A stretch of DNA of 64,000 nucleotides from positions 1,046,501 through 1,110,500 of the forward strand of contig NZ_CP046566.1 in NCBI RefSeq assembly GCF_009740285.1, in the 5' to 3' direction. Source of the DNA: Phnomibacter ginsenosidimutans. GTDB taxonomy: Bacteria > Bacteroidota > Bacteroidia > Chitinophagales > Chitinophagaceae. The notes under the pieces are model-generated. The model was not told the DNA's origin, did no database searches, and saw only the letters and a list, made by a program, of their open reading frames with translations. Of this stretch, positions 8,473 through 18,659 are shown piece by piece (the stretch's first letter is position 1; the number at the start of each line of letters is the position of its first letter). The translations under genes were made by a program, and so were the position numbers.

Positions 8473-10606
8473 TTACAATTTGCCCACTTTCTCGCTTTCA
8501 TCAAAACGGGGATGAGCAGGGGATGCCAGTTTTTTGGCAGCGAGGTATTTGTACACTTCAATTTGCGATTTGATTTTGCGTTGACCTTTGGTGGGCACGT
8601 ATTCGTTTTTCAGTTTGCCTTCCAGTTTGCGGGCCTTCACGTTATCGCTGAGCTGAATGTCCAATATGTCGAGCAGTTCTTGCTTGATGTCGGGGTCGGT
8701 GATGGGCACGGCAGCTTCCACCCGATGGTCGAGGTTGCGGACCATAAAATCGGCAGAAGAAATGTACAGCTGCGGTTTGCCATTGTTGTGAAAAGCCAGT
8801 ACCCGTGCATGTTCCAGGTATTCATCTACAATGCTGATGCACACCGGTTTGATGGCCGGCTTGGGCTTCAGGTCATCAAATACAGCACAGAAAATACCCC
8901 GCACAATTAAGCGGACAGCTACACCTGCTTGCGCTGCTTTGTACAAATGTTCAATGAGCAATTGATCACTCAGCGAATTGATTTTGATGGTAATGGCCGC
9001 AGGCTTGCCGGCTTTGGCATTGGCGATCTCTTTGTTGATGCAGGCTTGTATGTTTTTGCGCATGCCCGTGGGGCAAACCCACAGCGTTTTGCAAGCCCGC
9101 AATGGCGCCATGCCAGCTTGTTGGTTTTTCTAAATAATTGAACAACCGGTTGGTATCAGCCATGATGAGGCGATTGCTGGTGAGCAGGCAATGATCACCA
9201 TAAATGCGGGCTGTTTTTTCGTTGAGATTGCCCGTGCTGATGAAGCCATAATGCATGAGGCGGTTGCCCGACTTGCGGGTGATCACACAAGCTTTAGCAT
9301 GCACTTTCATGTTGGGTACACCCGTCAGTACTTTCACCCCTTCTTGCTCCAATACTTCTTTCCAGTAGAGGTTGGCCTCTTCATCAAAACGGGCTTTCAA
9401 TTCCAGTACCACCGTTACTTTTTTGCCATTGCGTACCGCATTGATGAGGGCATTGATGATTTTGCTATTGCTGGCCAAACGGTATGCTGTGAGCTTTATG
9501 CTTTGCACGTCGGCATCCATGGCAGCTTCCCGCAGCAGGTGTATGAGTGAGGTAAATGAATGATATGGAAAGGAGAGCAACACGTCCTGCTGCTTCAATA
9601 CATCAAACATTTTTTTGCCATCATCTAATGCCGGGTGAATGAAAGATGGCTTACGTGGATTGCGGGTGTTGAACACATCCGGAAAATCCATGAAGTGACG
9701 AAAGTTGTGGATGCGGCCACCGGGAATCAGGTTGTCTTTGCGGCTCAGATTGAGGCGGCGCATGAGGTATTCGAGCAAGCCGGCATCCATGTCTTTGTCG
9801 TACACAAAACGTACGGGCTTGCCTTCGCGGCGCCGCTTGATGCCCTTCTCAATTTTTTGCGCAATATCGGTGCTGATATCGTTGTCGATGTCGAGCTCAG
9901 CATCTTTGGTTACTTTAAAAAGATGGGCATTAAAACTGTCGAAATCGAAGTAGGTGAAAATGTGTTTGAGGTTGTAGCGTATCACATCTTCGAGCAGCAT
10001 GATGTGTTGCTCTCCCGCTTTTGAGGGCAACAATACAAAGCGGCCCAATGCCTTGGCCGGTATTTCTATCAGCGCATATTTCTGTTGGTACGACTTGCTT
10101 TTTTTGCGCATTACCACCCCGAGGTAAATAGACTTGTCCCGCAGGTAAGGCATCTTCGGAATGTCTTCTATCATCAGCGGAATGAGGTTGGGGCTCACTT
10201 CATCATCGTAGTATTTTTCTACAAAAAGCTCTTGCTCTTTGCTCAGTTGTTTTTCGTTGATGAAATGAATTTTTTGCTTGCGGAGTTCCCCCAAAATATT
10301 CTCCCAAATACGGGCAAATTCATGCTGTTGTTGCAGCACCACTTTGTGTATTTCTTCCAGTATGTGATCTGGCGATTTTTCGAGGTGCATGGCGGCTTTT
10401 ACGCCTTTCTTCATCACCAGTTGCATACGCTTTAGCGTAGCTACCCGTACCCGGAAAAATTCATCCTGATTATTGGAGTGAATGCCTAAAAAACGAATGC
10501 GTTCTTTGAGGGGTACAGTAGGATCGTTGGCCTCCTGCAATACCCGGGCGTTAAAACTCAGCCAGCTAATATCTCTTGGAATAATGGAACGTTTCTTCTC
10601 AGCCAT
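8473..10606 (-). CDS. ppk: Polyphosphate kinase 1 (one apparent frameshift)
   Basis: PPK1 builds polyphosphate from ATP through a phosphohistidine. The N-terminal frame from ATG 10606 carries the N domain (RDISWLSFNARVL), the head domain and the phosphorylated His436 in KVHAKACVI. The C-terminal frame from about 9120 carries the second phospholipase-D-like domain (INSLSDQ, VRLIVRGIFC, SSADFMVRNLDHRVE). Removing one base from the T5 run at 9125-9129 joins them as FNYLENQQAG, giving about 710 residues, normal for PPK1. The gene sits between rfaE2 and ppx on the same strand, and ppk-ppx pairing is common. The break is probably a sequence error. Confidence 0.92.
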
Positions 10607-10684
10607 ACAAGTGCATCTTCTACAGTCGTTTCAAATGTAGCAAAGGCCGCAAATGGGCAATGTTAAGTTTCTGAAAGTAAATGA

Positions 10685-11179
10685 CTATGCAGGTTGCTGC
10701 ATGCGTTGGATTAGCCCCGTGGTGGATATGCCATCGATGAGCGGATTGATGACCACCCGGCCACCATTGGCCAGCACTTCTTTGGCACCGGCAATTTGCT
10801 CCACAGTATAGTCGCCGCCTTTTACCAGCACATCGGGCAGCAGGGTTGTAATCACCTGCAATGGGGTGTCTTCTTCAAAAATGACTACGGCATCTACCAT
10901 TACCAAACTCGCCAATACCAATGCACGGGCCTGCTCATTGTTGAGCGGTCGGGTAGGGCCTTTCAGCCTTTTTACAGAAGCATCGCTGTTCACAGCTACA
11001 ATTAATCTTTTGCCTTCGGCTGCAGCCTGGCTCAGCGAAAAAATATGGCCTTCGTGCAGCAGGTCGAACACACCGTTGGTGAAGCTGATGGTATCGCCTT
11101 TTACCCGCCAGGCAGCTACCATTTTGGCCAGCGTGGACAGGTCGAAAATTTTGGCGGGTATAGCGTCGGCTTTGCGCAT
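10685..11179 (-). CDS. rfaE2: RfaE2-type D-glycero-beta-D-manno-heptose 1-phosphate adenylyltransferase
   Basis: This 164-residue nucleotidyltransferase matches the C-terminal domain of HldE without the kinase domain. The FTNGVFDLLHEGHIFSL segment carries the HxGH-type nucleotide-binding motif, followed by VAVNSDASVKRLKG and DVLVKGGDY. It would make ADP-heptose for the lipopolysaccharide inner core. Its ATG at 11179 overlaps the stop of the YbhN-like gene by one base (TAATG), which indicates translational coupling. Glycerol-3-phosphate cytidylyltransferases share the fold, but the RPLNNEQARALVLASL and VKGGDY stretches favour the heptose enzyme. Confidence 0.85.
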   Translation of the reverse strand: MRKADAIPAKIFDLSTLAKMVAAWRVKGDTISFTNGVFDLLHEGHIFSLSQAAAEGKRLIVAVNSDASVKRLKGPTRPLNNEQARALVLASLVMVDAVVIFEEDTPLQVITTLLPDVLVKGGDYTVEQIAGAKEVLANGGRVVINPLIDGISTTGLIQRMQQPA

Positions 11180-12183
11180 TATGCTTTGTTGCGGTTTACA
11201 ATCGGCATTACAATAAGGGCAAACAAACCACTCACCAACGTGATGGCCGTTTGGGCAGCCCAGTTGAGGCGGCCAAAAGCCAAACCTACCACATTGGGTA
11301 TGTCAAAACGTACCAGCGTTTTTTCTACCATGAACTCGTAGGCACCAATACCGCCGGGTGTGGCTATCAAACCAATGCTGCCAAAAATGAGCACACTCAA
11401 AGCGGCAGGAAAGCCTAAATGTTCTACCGGCGGAAAGGCCATGAAACCTATCCAGATGCCAAACAAATACAGGCTCCAAATGAATACCGAATGAAAAATA
11501 AACAAGGGCAGATTTTCCACCTTGCGAATGGATTTGAAGCCTTCCCACACCCCACGGGCAATGCGTTTGATGTTTTGCACCAGCTTGCTGTCGGCTTTTT
11601 TTACAAACAAATAACGCAGGCCAATAATCAGCACCAGCAAAATGCCAAGTATTACAAACAGTTTTGTGTAGGAAGTAGCCCCTTCTTTATTGCGGAGCAT
11701 ATCGGCAAAGGCATCGAATGCAAAACCACCAATGCGATCGAACTGAATGGCCACCATAATGATAGCCACAATGCCCATGCTAATCATGTCGACGGCTCTC
11801 TCTACGAGTATAGTGCCTACCAGTTTATCTGGTGCAACTTTTTCATATTTCGCCAGCACGGTACACTTCATTACTTCGCCCAGGCGGGGCATCAGCATAT
11901 TGAAAAAATAACCGAGCAATACGGCAAAGTAGGTATTGATTTTAGATGGTGTGTAGCCCAATGGTTTCATGAGCATCATCCAGCGCAGGGCACGGCTGTA
12001 GTGCGATAAAAGCAGGGCACCCAATACCGGAATAAGATACTCGTAGCGGGCCAGCGACCAGGCAGACTTGAGGTACTCCAGCTGTTGCGGTGGCAGGCGG
12101 GTGCTATTGTACCAAATGAGGCCAATACCCAACCCCAACACAATCACGTATTGAATGACTGCCTTGATGTTGATTTTACGCAT
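11179..12183 (-). CDS. YbhN/AglD family inner-membrane protein (UPF0104, lysylphosphatidylglycerol-synthase TM-like)
   Basis: This 334-residue integral membrane protein has about 8 hydrophobic segments. LSHYSRALRWMMLMKPLG and MLMPRLGEVMKCTVLAKYE match the conserved R-W and PxRxGE motifs of UPF0104/AglD proteins related to the MprF flippase domain. Such proteins are thought to move or organise lipids; the substrate is unknown. The next gene, rfaE2, overlaps it by one base, so a link to envelope glycolipid synthesis is plausible but inferred. ATG at 12183. Confidence 0.8.
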   Translation of the reverse strand: MRKINIKAVIQYVIVLGLGIGLIWYNSTRLPPQQLEYLKSAWSLARYEYLIPVLGALLLSHYSRALRWMMLMKPLGYTPSKINTYFAVLLGYFFNMLMPRLGEVMKCTVLAKYEKVAPDKLVGTILVERAVDMISMGIVAIIMVAIQFDRIGGFAFDAFADMLRNKEGATSYTKLFVILGILLVLIIGLRYLFVKKADSKLVQNIKRIARGVWEGFKSIRKVENLPLFIFHSVFIWSLYLFGIWIGFMAFPPVEHLGFPAALSVLIFGSIGLIATPGGIGAYEFMVEKTLVRFDIPNVVGLAFGRLNWAAQTAITLVSGLFALIVMPIVNRNKA

Positions 12184-12249
12184 GGGTGCTAATTTAGGTG
12201 AGCCGTATCAGTTGGCAGGGGCAGGTTTATTCATTGCTTGTGTGTAACC

Positions 12250-12600
12250 TCAGGCACTCAGGCGGTTGCCTTCGAGCGGAAAAACTACACTGGGCTGAAA
12301 ACTTTTGGCCTTTTCAAAATCCATTTGCGCATAGCTCATGATGATGATGATATCGCCGGGCTGCACCAGCCTGGCAGCAGCGCCATTCATGCTGATGATA
12401 CCCGAACCCCGCTTGCCTTTGATGACATAGGTGTCGAGGCGGTTACCATTGTTGACATCTACGATGGTGATTTTTTCGTGAGCTATCAGGTTGGCAGCAT
12501 CCATCAGGTCTTCGTCGATGGTGCAGCTGCCTACATAATGCAGGTTGGCTTCTGTAACCACCGCCCGGTGGATTTTTGATTTCAGCACTTCTATCAACAT
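12250..12600 (-). CDS. panD: Aspartate 1-decarboxylase proenzyme
   Basis: PanD makes beta-alanine from aspartate for pantothenate synthesis. The 116-residue proenzyme has the self-cleavage site HYVGSCTID, where cleavage before the Ser creates the pyruvoyl cofactor. [11 protein letters not shown] near the N-terminus and [17 protein letters not shown] are family landmarks. It follows panC by 63 bp on the same strand, so beta-alanine supply and condensation are encoded together. Confidence 0.95.
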   Translation of the reverse strand: MLIEVLKSKIHRAVVTEANLHYVGSCTIDEDLMDAANLIAHEKITIVDVNNGNRLDTYVIKGKRGSGIISMNGAAARLVQPGDIIIIMSYAQMDFEKAKSFQPSVVFPLEGNRLSA

Positions 12601-12663
12601 AGCTTTCTAAGGATAAGGCGGCAAAATAAGGGAGAAATGTGCAGCCAAGCTGTTAACGTAGTA

Positions 12664-13513
12664 TCATGCCTCTACGGGCAGATTGTCAATCAACCGAACG
12701 GCGCCGATAAATGCAGCGGCAATGGCTACCATGGGCTCAGTCTGTGGATTGCTTACCGGTGCCAGGGTTTGCGCATTGGCCAGTGTGATGTAATCAATTT
12801 TGTGAAAACCTGCATCCAGTAAGGATTGTGCGGCGGCAGCTTCCAAGGCTTCAATGGGTTGGGTGCGGGCATGGGCTGCCATGTGTAGCAAGGCTTGGTA
12901 CAATGCCACAGAAGCTTCCAGTTCAGGTGGGGTGAGGCGGCGGTTGCGGCTGCTCATGGCCAGTCCGCTGGGCTCCCGCATGGTGGGCACCAGCTGCATG
13001 TGCACGGGTAGCTGCGTATCATCAATCATATGCTGCACCACAATGCATTGCTGGTAGTCTTTTTGACCCATAAACAAAAGGCCCGGCTGCACATGCTCCA
13101 GCAAGCGGCGTACCACCTGGCACACCCCTTGAAAATGCCCCGGCCTGTAAAAACCTTCTAACAAGTTTTCCAGCGTACCCAAGGGGTATTGCTCCAGATT
13201 GGCAGTGCCATCGGGATACATATCTGTTAAGCCGGGCAAGTACAGCACATTGGCACCTGCGGCAGTCAGCATGTCTATGTCTTGTTCAAGGCTTACAGGA
13301 TAGTGTTGAAAATCGGCGGCATCATTGAACTGTGTGGGGTTTACAAATATGCTCACCACTACAGTTTCCGCTTTTTCACGGGCCGCTTTTACCAAACTGA
13401 TGTGCCCCTCATGCAATGCCCCCATGGTAGGTACAAATGCCGTTTGCTGGCTGTAGGCTGGCCGTACAGCCAGTACCTGCTTGCAGGGCCTTCCGGGTTT
13501 TTACAATCATCAT
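12664..13513 (-). CDS. panC: Pantoate--beta-alanine ligase (one apparent frameshift near the start)
   Basis: PanC condenses pantoate and beta-alanine with ATP. The main frame carries the ATP-site motif MGALHEGHISLV, then VSIFVNPTQFN, MGQKDYQQC and MSSRNRRL, all diagnostic. The first dozen codons (MMIVKTRKALQA, ATG 13513) lie in another frame. Removing one G of the GG pair at 13476-13477 yields continuous VLAVRPAYSQQTAFVPTMGA. The repaired protein is about 283 residues, normal for PanC. It heads the minus-strand run leading to panD and faces the glycogen-synthase-like gene across 99 bp. Confidence 0.93.
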
Positions 13514-13573
13514 GTGTGCAGAACGATTTGATGGACAGAAACGGTTGCAAACCGGTAGAAACACTATTTTCAA

Positions 13574-13581
13574 TACCTTTG
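13574..13581 (+). promoter_or_regulatory. Probable -7 promoter box of the glycogen-synthase-like gene
   Basis: TACCTTTG fits the Bacteroidota TAnnTTTG -7 consensus and lies 31 bp before the ATG at 13613. No TTG sits at the ideal distance (the nearest is at 13545-13547, a 26-bp spacer), so support is partial. Confidence 0.4.
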
Positions 13582-13612
13582 CCCACCTTTTGCAAGGAAA
13601 AACTGTGGTTGA

Positions 13613-14437
13613 ATGAGCACAAAGAAAAGAATTTTATTCATCGCCAATGAGATGTCTCCATATCTGGAGCTGACCGAATTTGCGGAGACCATGAATCGCC
13701 TGGCGATACTTTCTAACAACAACAACCTGGAAGTACGTTGTATTATGCCACGATTCGGCACTATCAACGAACGTAGGCACCGGCTACACGAAGTGGTGCG
13801 GTTGAGCGGTATCAATGTAAGTGTGGATGACGATGACTTCCCCTTGCAGATTAAGGTAGCCAGCTTGCCCAATGCCCGCTTGCAGGTGTATTTCCTCGAC
13901 AACGAAGATTTGTTCAAACGCAAGTTTGTATTTCACGATGAAGAAGAAAAGTGGTTTGAAGACAACCACTTACGTACTGTTTTCTTTTGCAAAGGCGCCT
14001 TGGAAACTGTGAAGAAATTTGGCTGGCCGCCAGATGTAATTCATTGCAGTGGCTGGATGACAGGTCTCATTCCGATGTACCTGAAAACCGTATACAAAAA
14101 AGAGCCCGTTTTTGCCCATAGCAAATGCATCTACACCGTAGGCCCCGAAACGTTTACTGATAACCTCGGCCCCGACTTTTTGCGGGCAGCCAAAATCAGC
14201 GATGTGCTGAAGGATAAAGAGTTAGCTGCGTATGCCGATGGTAGCAACCTGGGCATGATTCGCGGTGGTGCAACCTGGGCCGATGCCATCACTTTTGGCG
14301 AACCCGACGAACAAATTCACCCATCTGTAGTCAAAGATTTTGCGAAGGTGAAAGGCAAGAAAGTCTTGCGCCACATGGGCCACGATTCTGATTTAACAGA
14401 GTATTTGAACCTCTATAACGACCTTGCCGACAACTGA
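13613..14437 (+). CDS. Glycogen/starch-synthase-like protein, GT5 N-terminal domain only
   Basis: The 274-residue protein matches the N-terminal half of GT5 glycogen synthases (FIANEMSPYLELTEFAE, PPDVIHCSGWMTGLIP) and stops before the C-terminal GT1-like domain; full enzymes have about 480 residues. The ADP-glucose-binding KxGGL motif expected after the first strand is replaced by ELTEFAE. Glucosyl transfer is therefore doubtful, and a regulatory or structural role is possible. I recall this short form next to divergent panC and ahead of a DUF4270 gene in other Bacteroidota, which argues against recent truncation. The DUF4270 gene follows by 34 bp. Confidence 0.75.
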   Translation: MSTKKRILFIANEMSPYLELTEFAETMNRLAILSNNNNLEVRCIMPRFGTINERRHRLHEVVRLSGINVSVDDDDFPLQIKVASLPNARLQVYFLDNEDLFKRKFVFHDEEEKWFEDNHLRTVFFCKGALETVKKFGWPPDVIHCSGWMTGLIPMYLKTVYKKEPVFAHSKCIYTVGPETFTDNLGPDFLRAAKISDVLKDKELAAYADGSNLGMIRGGATWADAITFGEPDEQIHPSVVKDFAKVKGKKVLRHMGHDSDLTEYLNLYNDLADN

Positions 14438-14471
14438 TTTGTGGCATTACCAACTTTAAAAGACTCACCTG

Positions 14472-15980
14472 GTGAATAGATTTCTGAAGCCCGGGGCGCT
14501 GGCCTTGCTGATTACCATTGTGGCCGCTGCCTGTACCAAAATAGAAAACACCACGCTGGGCGGCGACCTGATACCGTCGGTGGATAACATCAACACCTTC
14601 GACACGGTACTTGAAGTAATAGCAACCAACGAAATACCCGACGACAGCACCCGCATTTTTGCCAGCGATGCACATATTGCCGGCGCTATCGATAATGATC
14701 CTCAGTTTGGTAGTTCAAGGTCATCTCTTTTCTTCGAAATGAAGCCCGCTTCGTTTCCTTATGTGATGTCTACCGATAGCATTACACAGTTCGATTCAGC
14801 CGTATTGGTGTTGGATTATCTCGGCTATTATGGCGATAGCAGCAGCCCGGTAACCTTGCGCCTGTATGAAGCCAATAAAAAAGTAAATGCCGATACTTCG
14901 GTAAAACCTTACTACACGTTTAATCCGGATTTGGCCCCCAATACTGCCCGTTTTCTGGGACAAAAAACCATGCGTCCTCTCGATTTCAGAGACACCATCA
15001 ACATCAAGCGGGGCGATTCCTTGTACAAAAAAGTAACCCGTCAGTTGCGCATTCCACTGGACCGCAATTTTGCGCAGGCCTTGTTTAGACAAGATACTTC
15101 CGCTACCGGTGCTTTCAGAAGCGACAGCCTGTTCAAAGAATACCTGAACGGTTTTGCATTGCAATGCGAAGGTCCTGCCAATGCCTTACTGTATTTTCAA
15201 ATGAATGGTGCCAACTCAGGCATTGAGTTTTACTACCGGGCTAAAATATTATTGTCAGGTAAAATTGATACCACATCTGCCCGCATGCCATTTACCAGCT
15301 TTAGCGGCCACGCCATGAAGTTTGAACGCAATCGTGGCGGTGCAGAAATTTTGAACCATCTGGTAGCCGACCCCACCAAAGGCGCTTCGCAGCTGTACAT
15401 TCAAAATGCACCAGGCACTGTCGTAAAAATCAAGATTCCGGGTTTGAAAACCCTCACTAACAGGATCATTCACCGGGCAGAACTGCGGGTTACCGAAATG
15501 ACGCAGAATACTACCGATCCGTATTTCTCCCAATTGCTGCCCCCCACCTTGCTTTACCTGGACGTGGCCGATACCGGTAATGTGTACAAAGGCATTCCTT
15601 ACGACATGGCGCCATTGACCAACTATTTCTGTTTTCCGAGTGGTACTATTGAGTTCTTCTACTTTGGCGGACCTACCAAAAGAGAAGTGGTGAACGGCGA
15701 ATTGCTGGCCCGCTACTACATGAACATGACCCGCTACATTCAGGGTGTTGTTACCCGCAAAGAGCCGGTGTATGATTTCCGGTTGTCATCGCCATACTAC
15801 CTGTGGTATCAAAACTGTAACAGCAATACATTTTCATATCCGACCAACGTTTTCAGGCTGCTGACCACCTCTAACCAAATAGCCAACCTGCCCGGTAATG
15901 GCCGCATCAGACTGGCTGGTAGCAACCATCCAGACCCCAATAAGAAATTACAACTCCGCATCATCTATTCGAAACTCTAA
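14472..15980 (+). CDS. DUF4270 family lipoprotein
   Basis: This 502-residue protein starts with a lipoprotein signal (hydrophobic residues 9-20, lipobox VAAAC, Cys21), so it is anchored in the cell envelope. The opening ENTTLGGDLIPSVDNINTFDT and the later YYGDSSSPVTLRLYEANK match DUF4270, a Bacteroidota-specific family of unknown function. The start is GTG at 14472, the only start that gives the signal peptide. It probably shares a transcript with the preceding glycogen-synthase-like gene. Confidence 0.8.
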   Translation: MNRFLKPGALALLITIVAAACTKIENTTLGGDLIPSVDNINTFDTVLEVIATNEIPDDSTRIFASDAHIAGAIDNDPQFGSSRSSLFFEMKPASFPYVMSTDSITQFDSAVLVLDYLGYYGDSSSPVTLRLYEANKKVNADTSVKPYYTFNPDLAPNTARFLGQKTMRPLDFRDTINIKRGDSLYKKVTRQLRIPLDRNFAQALFRQDTSATGAFRSDSLFKEYLNGFALQCEGPANALLYFQMNGANSGIEFYYRAKILLSGKIDTTSARMPFTSFSGHAMKFERNRGGAEILNHLVADPTKGASQLYIQNAPGTVVKIKIPGLKTLTNRIIHRAELRVTEMTQNTTDPYFSQLLPPTLLYLDVADTGNVYKGIPYDMAPLTNYFCFPSGTIEFFYFGGPTKREVVNGELLARYYMNMTRYIQGVVTRKEPVYDFRLSSPYYLWYQNCNSNTFSYPTNVFRLLTTSNQIANLPGNGRIRLAGSNHPDPNKKLQLRIIYSKL

Positions 15981-15999
15981 TCCATAAAGTGCCTGCGCC

Positions 16000-16007
16000 T
16001 ATATTTG
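16000..16007 (+). promoter_or_regulatory. Possible -7 promoter box of metK
   Basis: TATATTTG matches TAnnTTTG and lies 20 bp before the metK ATG. No good TTG -33 element is visible at the right distance, so this is a weak call. Confidence 0.35.
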
Positions 16008-16026
16008 CGGGCGAAAAAACATTTTT

Positions 16027-17280
16027 ATGCCATACCTCTTCACTTCTGAAAGCGTAAGCGAAGGCCATCCCGACAAAGTAGCTGACCAAATTTCAGATGC
16101 ACTCATCGACAATTTTTTGGCCATCGACCCCAATAGTAAAGTGGCCTGCGAAACACTCGTAACCACAGGTCAGGTAGTATTGGCCGGCGAAGTAAAAAGC
16201 AAGGCTTACCTCGACGTGCAAGACATTGCCCGTGATGTAATTCGCAAAATTGGTTATACCAAAAGCGAGTACATGTTCGAAGCCAACAGCTGCGGTATTC
16301 TTTCAGCTATTCACGAACAATCTTCTGATATCAACCAAGGTGTTGACCGCAAAAAGAAAGAAGAACAAGGTGCCGGTGATCAGGGTATGATGTTTGGCTA
16401 CGCCAGCAACGAAACTGATGATTACATGCCTTTGGCTCTCGATTTGGCACACAAGCTGCTGATTGAGCTGGCTGCACTCCGTCGCGAAAACAAGCAAATC
16501 AAATACCTGCGTCCGGATGCTAAAAGCCAGGTGACTTTGGAATACGACGACAACAATAAGCCTGTGCGTATTGATGCTATCGTAGTGTCTACTCAGCACG
16601 ACGACTTCGATACCGATGCCAAAATGCAGGAGAAAATCAAGAAGGATATCATCAACATCCTCATTCCTCGTGTAAAGGCCAAGTACAAAAAATATTCAAG
16701 CCTGTTCAACGATAAAATCAAGTATCACATCAACCCCACCGGCAAGTTTGTGATTGGTGGTCCGCATGGCGATACTGGTTTGACCGGTCGTAAAATTATC
16801 GTAGACACTTATGGTGGTAAAGGTGCTCACGGTGGTGGTGCCTTCAGCGGCAAAGACCCCAGCAAGGTAGACCGTAGTGCTGCTTATGCTACCCGCCACA
16901 TCGCTAAAAACTTGGTAGCTGCCGGTGTGTGCGACGAAGTACTGGTGCAGGTTTCTTACGCTATTGGTGTAGCTCAGCCTACTTCCATCAACGTAAATAC
17001 TTACGGTACTGCCAAAGTAAAAATGAGCGACGGCGAAATTGCCAAGCTGGTAGAAGGCATCTTCGACATGCGTCCTTACTTCATTGAGCAGCGCCTCAAA
17101 TTGCGCAATCCTATCTATAGCGAAACTGCTGCATACGGACACATGGGCCGCAAAAACGAAGTGGTAGAAAAAACCTTCAAAGGACCAGACGGCAAAGCTT
17201 TCAAAAAGAAAGTAGAACTCTTTACCTGGGAAAAACTCGACTACGTACCCAAGGTGAAAAAAGCATTCAAACTGAAATAA
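16027..17280 (+). CDS. metK: S-adenosylmethionine synthase
   Basis: MetK makes S-adenosylmethionine from methionine and ATP. The 417-residue protein has the N-terminal [18 protein letters not shown] motif with the catalytic His, the hexapeptide-type [12 protein letters not shown] motif, the P-loop-like [14 protein letters not shown] and a [12 protein letters not shown] segment. Length is slightly above the usual 385-400 because of a short insertion near residues 180-230 and a basic C-terminus. The 5' gap is only 46 bp, which leaves no room for a SAM riboswitch. A clear terminator follows. Confidence 0.97.
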   Translation: MPYLFTSESVSEGHPDKVADQISDALIDNFLAIDPNSKVACETLVTTGQVVLAGEVKSKAYLDVQDIARDVIRKIGYTKSEYMFEANSCGILSAIHEQSSDINQGVDRKKKEEQGAGDQGMMFGYASNETDDYMPLALDLAHKLLIELAALRRENKQIKYLRPDAKSQVTLEYDDNNKPVRIDAIVVSTQHDDFDTDAKMQEKIKKDIINILIPRVKAKYKKYSSLFNDKIKYHINPTGKFVIGGPHGDTGLTGRKIIVDTYGGKGAHGGGAFSGKDPSKVDRSAAYATRHIAKNLVAAGVCDEVLVQVSYAIGVAQPTSINVNTYGTAKVKMSDGEIAKLVEGIFDMRPYFIEQRLKLRNPIYSETAAYGHMGRKNEVVEKTFKGPDGKAFKKKVELFTWEKLDYVPKVKKAFKLK

Positions 17281-17297
17281 CATTTTCTGTAATAGCA

Positions 17298-17326
17298 CAA
17301 AGCCCTGGCCAAAAGCCGGGGCTTTG
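17298..17326 (+). terminator. Hairpin terminator after metK
   Basis: CAAAGCCCTGGC pairs with GCCGGGGCTTTG around a short A-rich loop, 17 bp after the metK stop, followed by TTGT. Confidence 0.7.
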
Positions 17327-17384
17327 TTGTCGGCACAAATATCCTTCGTACATTTCTGTACGCAAACAAACTGCAATACCACAC

Positions 17385-17910
17385 ATGAAACGCATGGGGA
17401 GTCCCACATTTCGCATCGCTTGGTTTTCCGGCACTCATCATGCTTGTCGTGATGGCCATACAAGGTGCTGCGCTGAAAACAGCTACCACACCCATGGGTA
17501 TACTTGATCTGGAATTTGCGGGCACGGTAGCCAGGGTGGATGAAATATTGCAGGCATGGCAATACCTGAACAATACGGCACTTTGGAATAACCTGATTGA
17601 CTACGGTTTTCTTACAGCGTACAGTTTCTTTTTTGCCAAAGGCATTCAATTTGTACTGAACCAATGGCCAAGCCAACACTGGCAAAAGCTGAGTGGTATT
17701 TTACTCTTACTTCCTTGGGTACCTGGTATTCTCGATGCTATCGAAAACGCCTTTATGCTGGGCTGGTTGCTCAACTTTGTACCTGCTTATTCACCGGCAT
17801 TGCTGTATTGGATGGTCTGTGTGAAATTTGCAATGGCTGCTTTGTTATTCATCATTTGTTTTCCGGCATGGCTGTACAATTTTTACCTGCTGATGCGGCC
17901 TAAATCATAA
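17385..17910 (+). CDS. Small integral membrane protein of unknown function (apparent frameshift near start)
   Basis: A protein of about 175 residues with four or so hydrophobic stretches: an N-terminal one (FPALIMLVVMAIQGA), one near LSGILLLLPWVPGI, one around FMLGWLLNFVPAY and a C-terminal one (FAMAALLFIICFPAWLYNF). The only ATG starting a sensible N-terminus is at 17385 (MKRMGSPTFRI), in a different frame from the rest. One surplus base near 17417 would join them; otherwise translation starts at 17440 inside the first membrane segment. I do not recognise the family. The stop is 2 bp before rlmB, so the two are likely co-transcribed. Confidence 0.6.
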
Positions 17911-17912
17911 CT

Positions 17913-18659
17913 ATGTTCATTAAGAAAAAAAACATCATTGCGGGTAGAAATCCGGTGATAGAAGCCTTACAGCAAGGTAGTGGCGTCGATAAGATTTTGT
18001 TGTTTAAAAACGCTTCGGGCGATAATGTGGCGCAGATAAAAGAACTGGCCAAACAGTACAACGTACCAGTGCAATATGTGCCCATCGAAAAGCTCAATCA
18101 ACTCACCAATGTGCAGCACCAGGGCGTGATTGCATTCCGGGCTTCGGTGCAATACCTCGACTTGCAACAGGTGATTGATTTTGTAACCGAACAAGGCGAA
18201 GCGCCTTTGTTTTTCATCCTCGATGGCGTGACCGATGTACGCAATATTGGCGCCATTGCACGGTCGGCCGTTTGCTGTGGGGTGCATGCCCTCATCATTC
18301 CCGATAAAGGCGTAGCTGCTTTGGGTGAAGATGCCATGAAATCGAGTGCCGGTGCGTTGGAGCAATTGCATATTTGCCGGGTCAATAGTTTGATGAAAGC
18401 CGTGGATACCTTGCACCTCAACGGCATCAAAGTTTTTTCCAGCGAAATGACAGCGGGCACTATGCTGCACCAACTCAACCTCACCGAGCCCTGCGCTGTT
18501 GTAATGGGTAGTGAAGACAAAGGCGTATTCGGTGGCTTGCAAAAGCAAAGCGATGCGGTATTCAAAATTCCGATGGCTGGCACATTCGAATCACTCAATG
18601 TGTCTGTCGCTGCCGGAATGATTATGTATGAAGCAATGAAACAACGATTGTTTGCATGA
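17913..18659 (+). CDS. rlmB: 23S rRNA (guanosine-2'-O-)-methyltransferase, TrmH/RlmB family
   Basis: A SPOUT-class methyltransferase of 248 residues. The N-terminal substrate-binding domain begins KNIIAGRNPVIEALQ. The catalytic domain shows motif 1 LDGVTDVRNIGAIARSA, motif 2 VVMGSEDKGV and motif 3 IPMAGTFESLNVSVAAGM, which form the knotted SAM site. It would methylate a guanosine ribose in 23S rRNA, or possibly tRNA. The stop overlaps the start of the next gene by 4 bp (ATGA). Confidence 0.9.
   Translation: MFIKKKNIIAGRNPVIEALQQGSGVDKILLFKNASGDNVAQIKELAKQYNVPVQYVPIEKLNQLTNVQHQGVIAFRASVQYLDLQQVIDFVTEQGEAPLFFILDGVTDVRNIGAIARSAVCCGVHALIIPDKGVAALGEDAMKSSAGALEQLHICRVNSLMKAVDTLHLNGIKVFSSEMTAGTMLHQLNLTEPCAVVMGSEDKGVFGGLQKQSDAVFKIPMAGTFESLNVSVAAGMIMYEAMKQRLFA

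Noticed and set aside
15981..16026. SAM riboswitch upstream of metK
   Set aside because: The gap of 46 bp to the preceding gene is too short for a known SAM riboswitch and shows only a promoter-like box.
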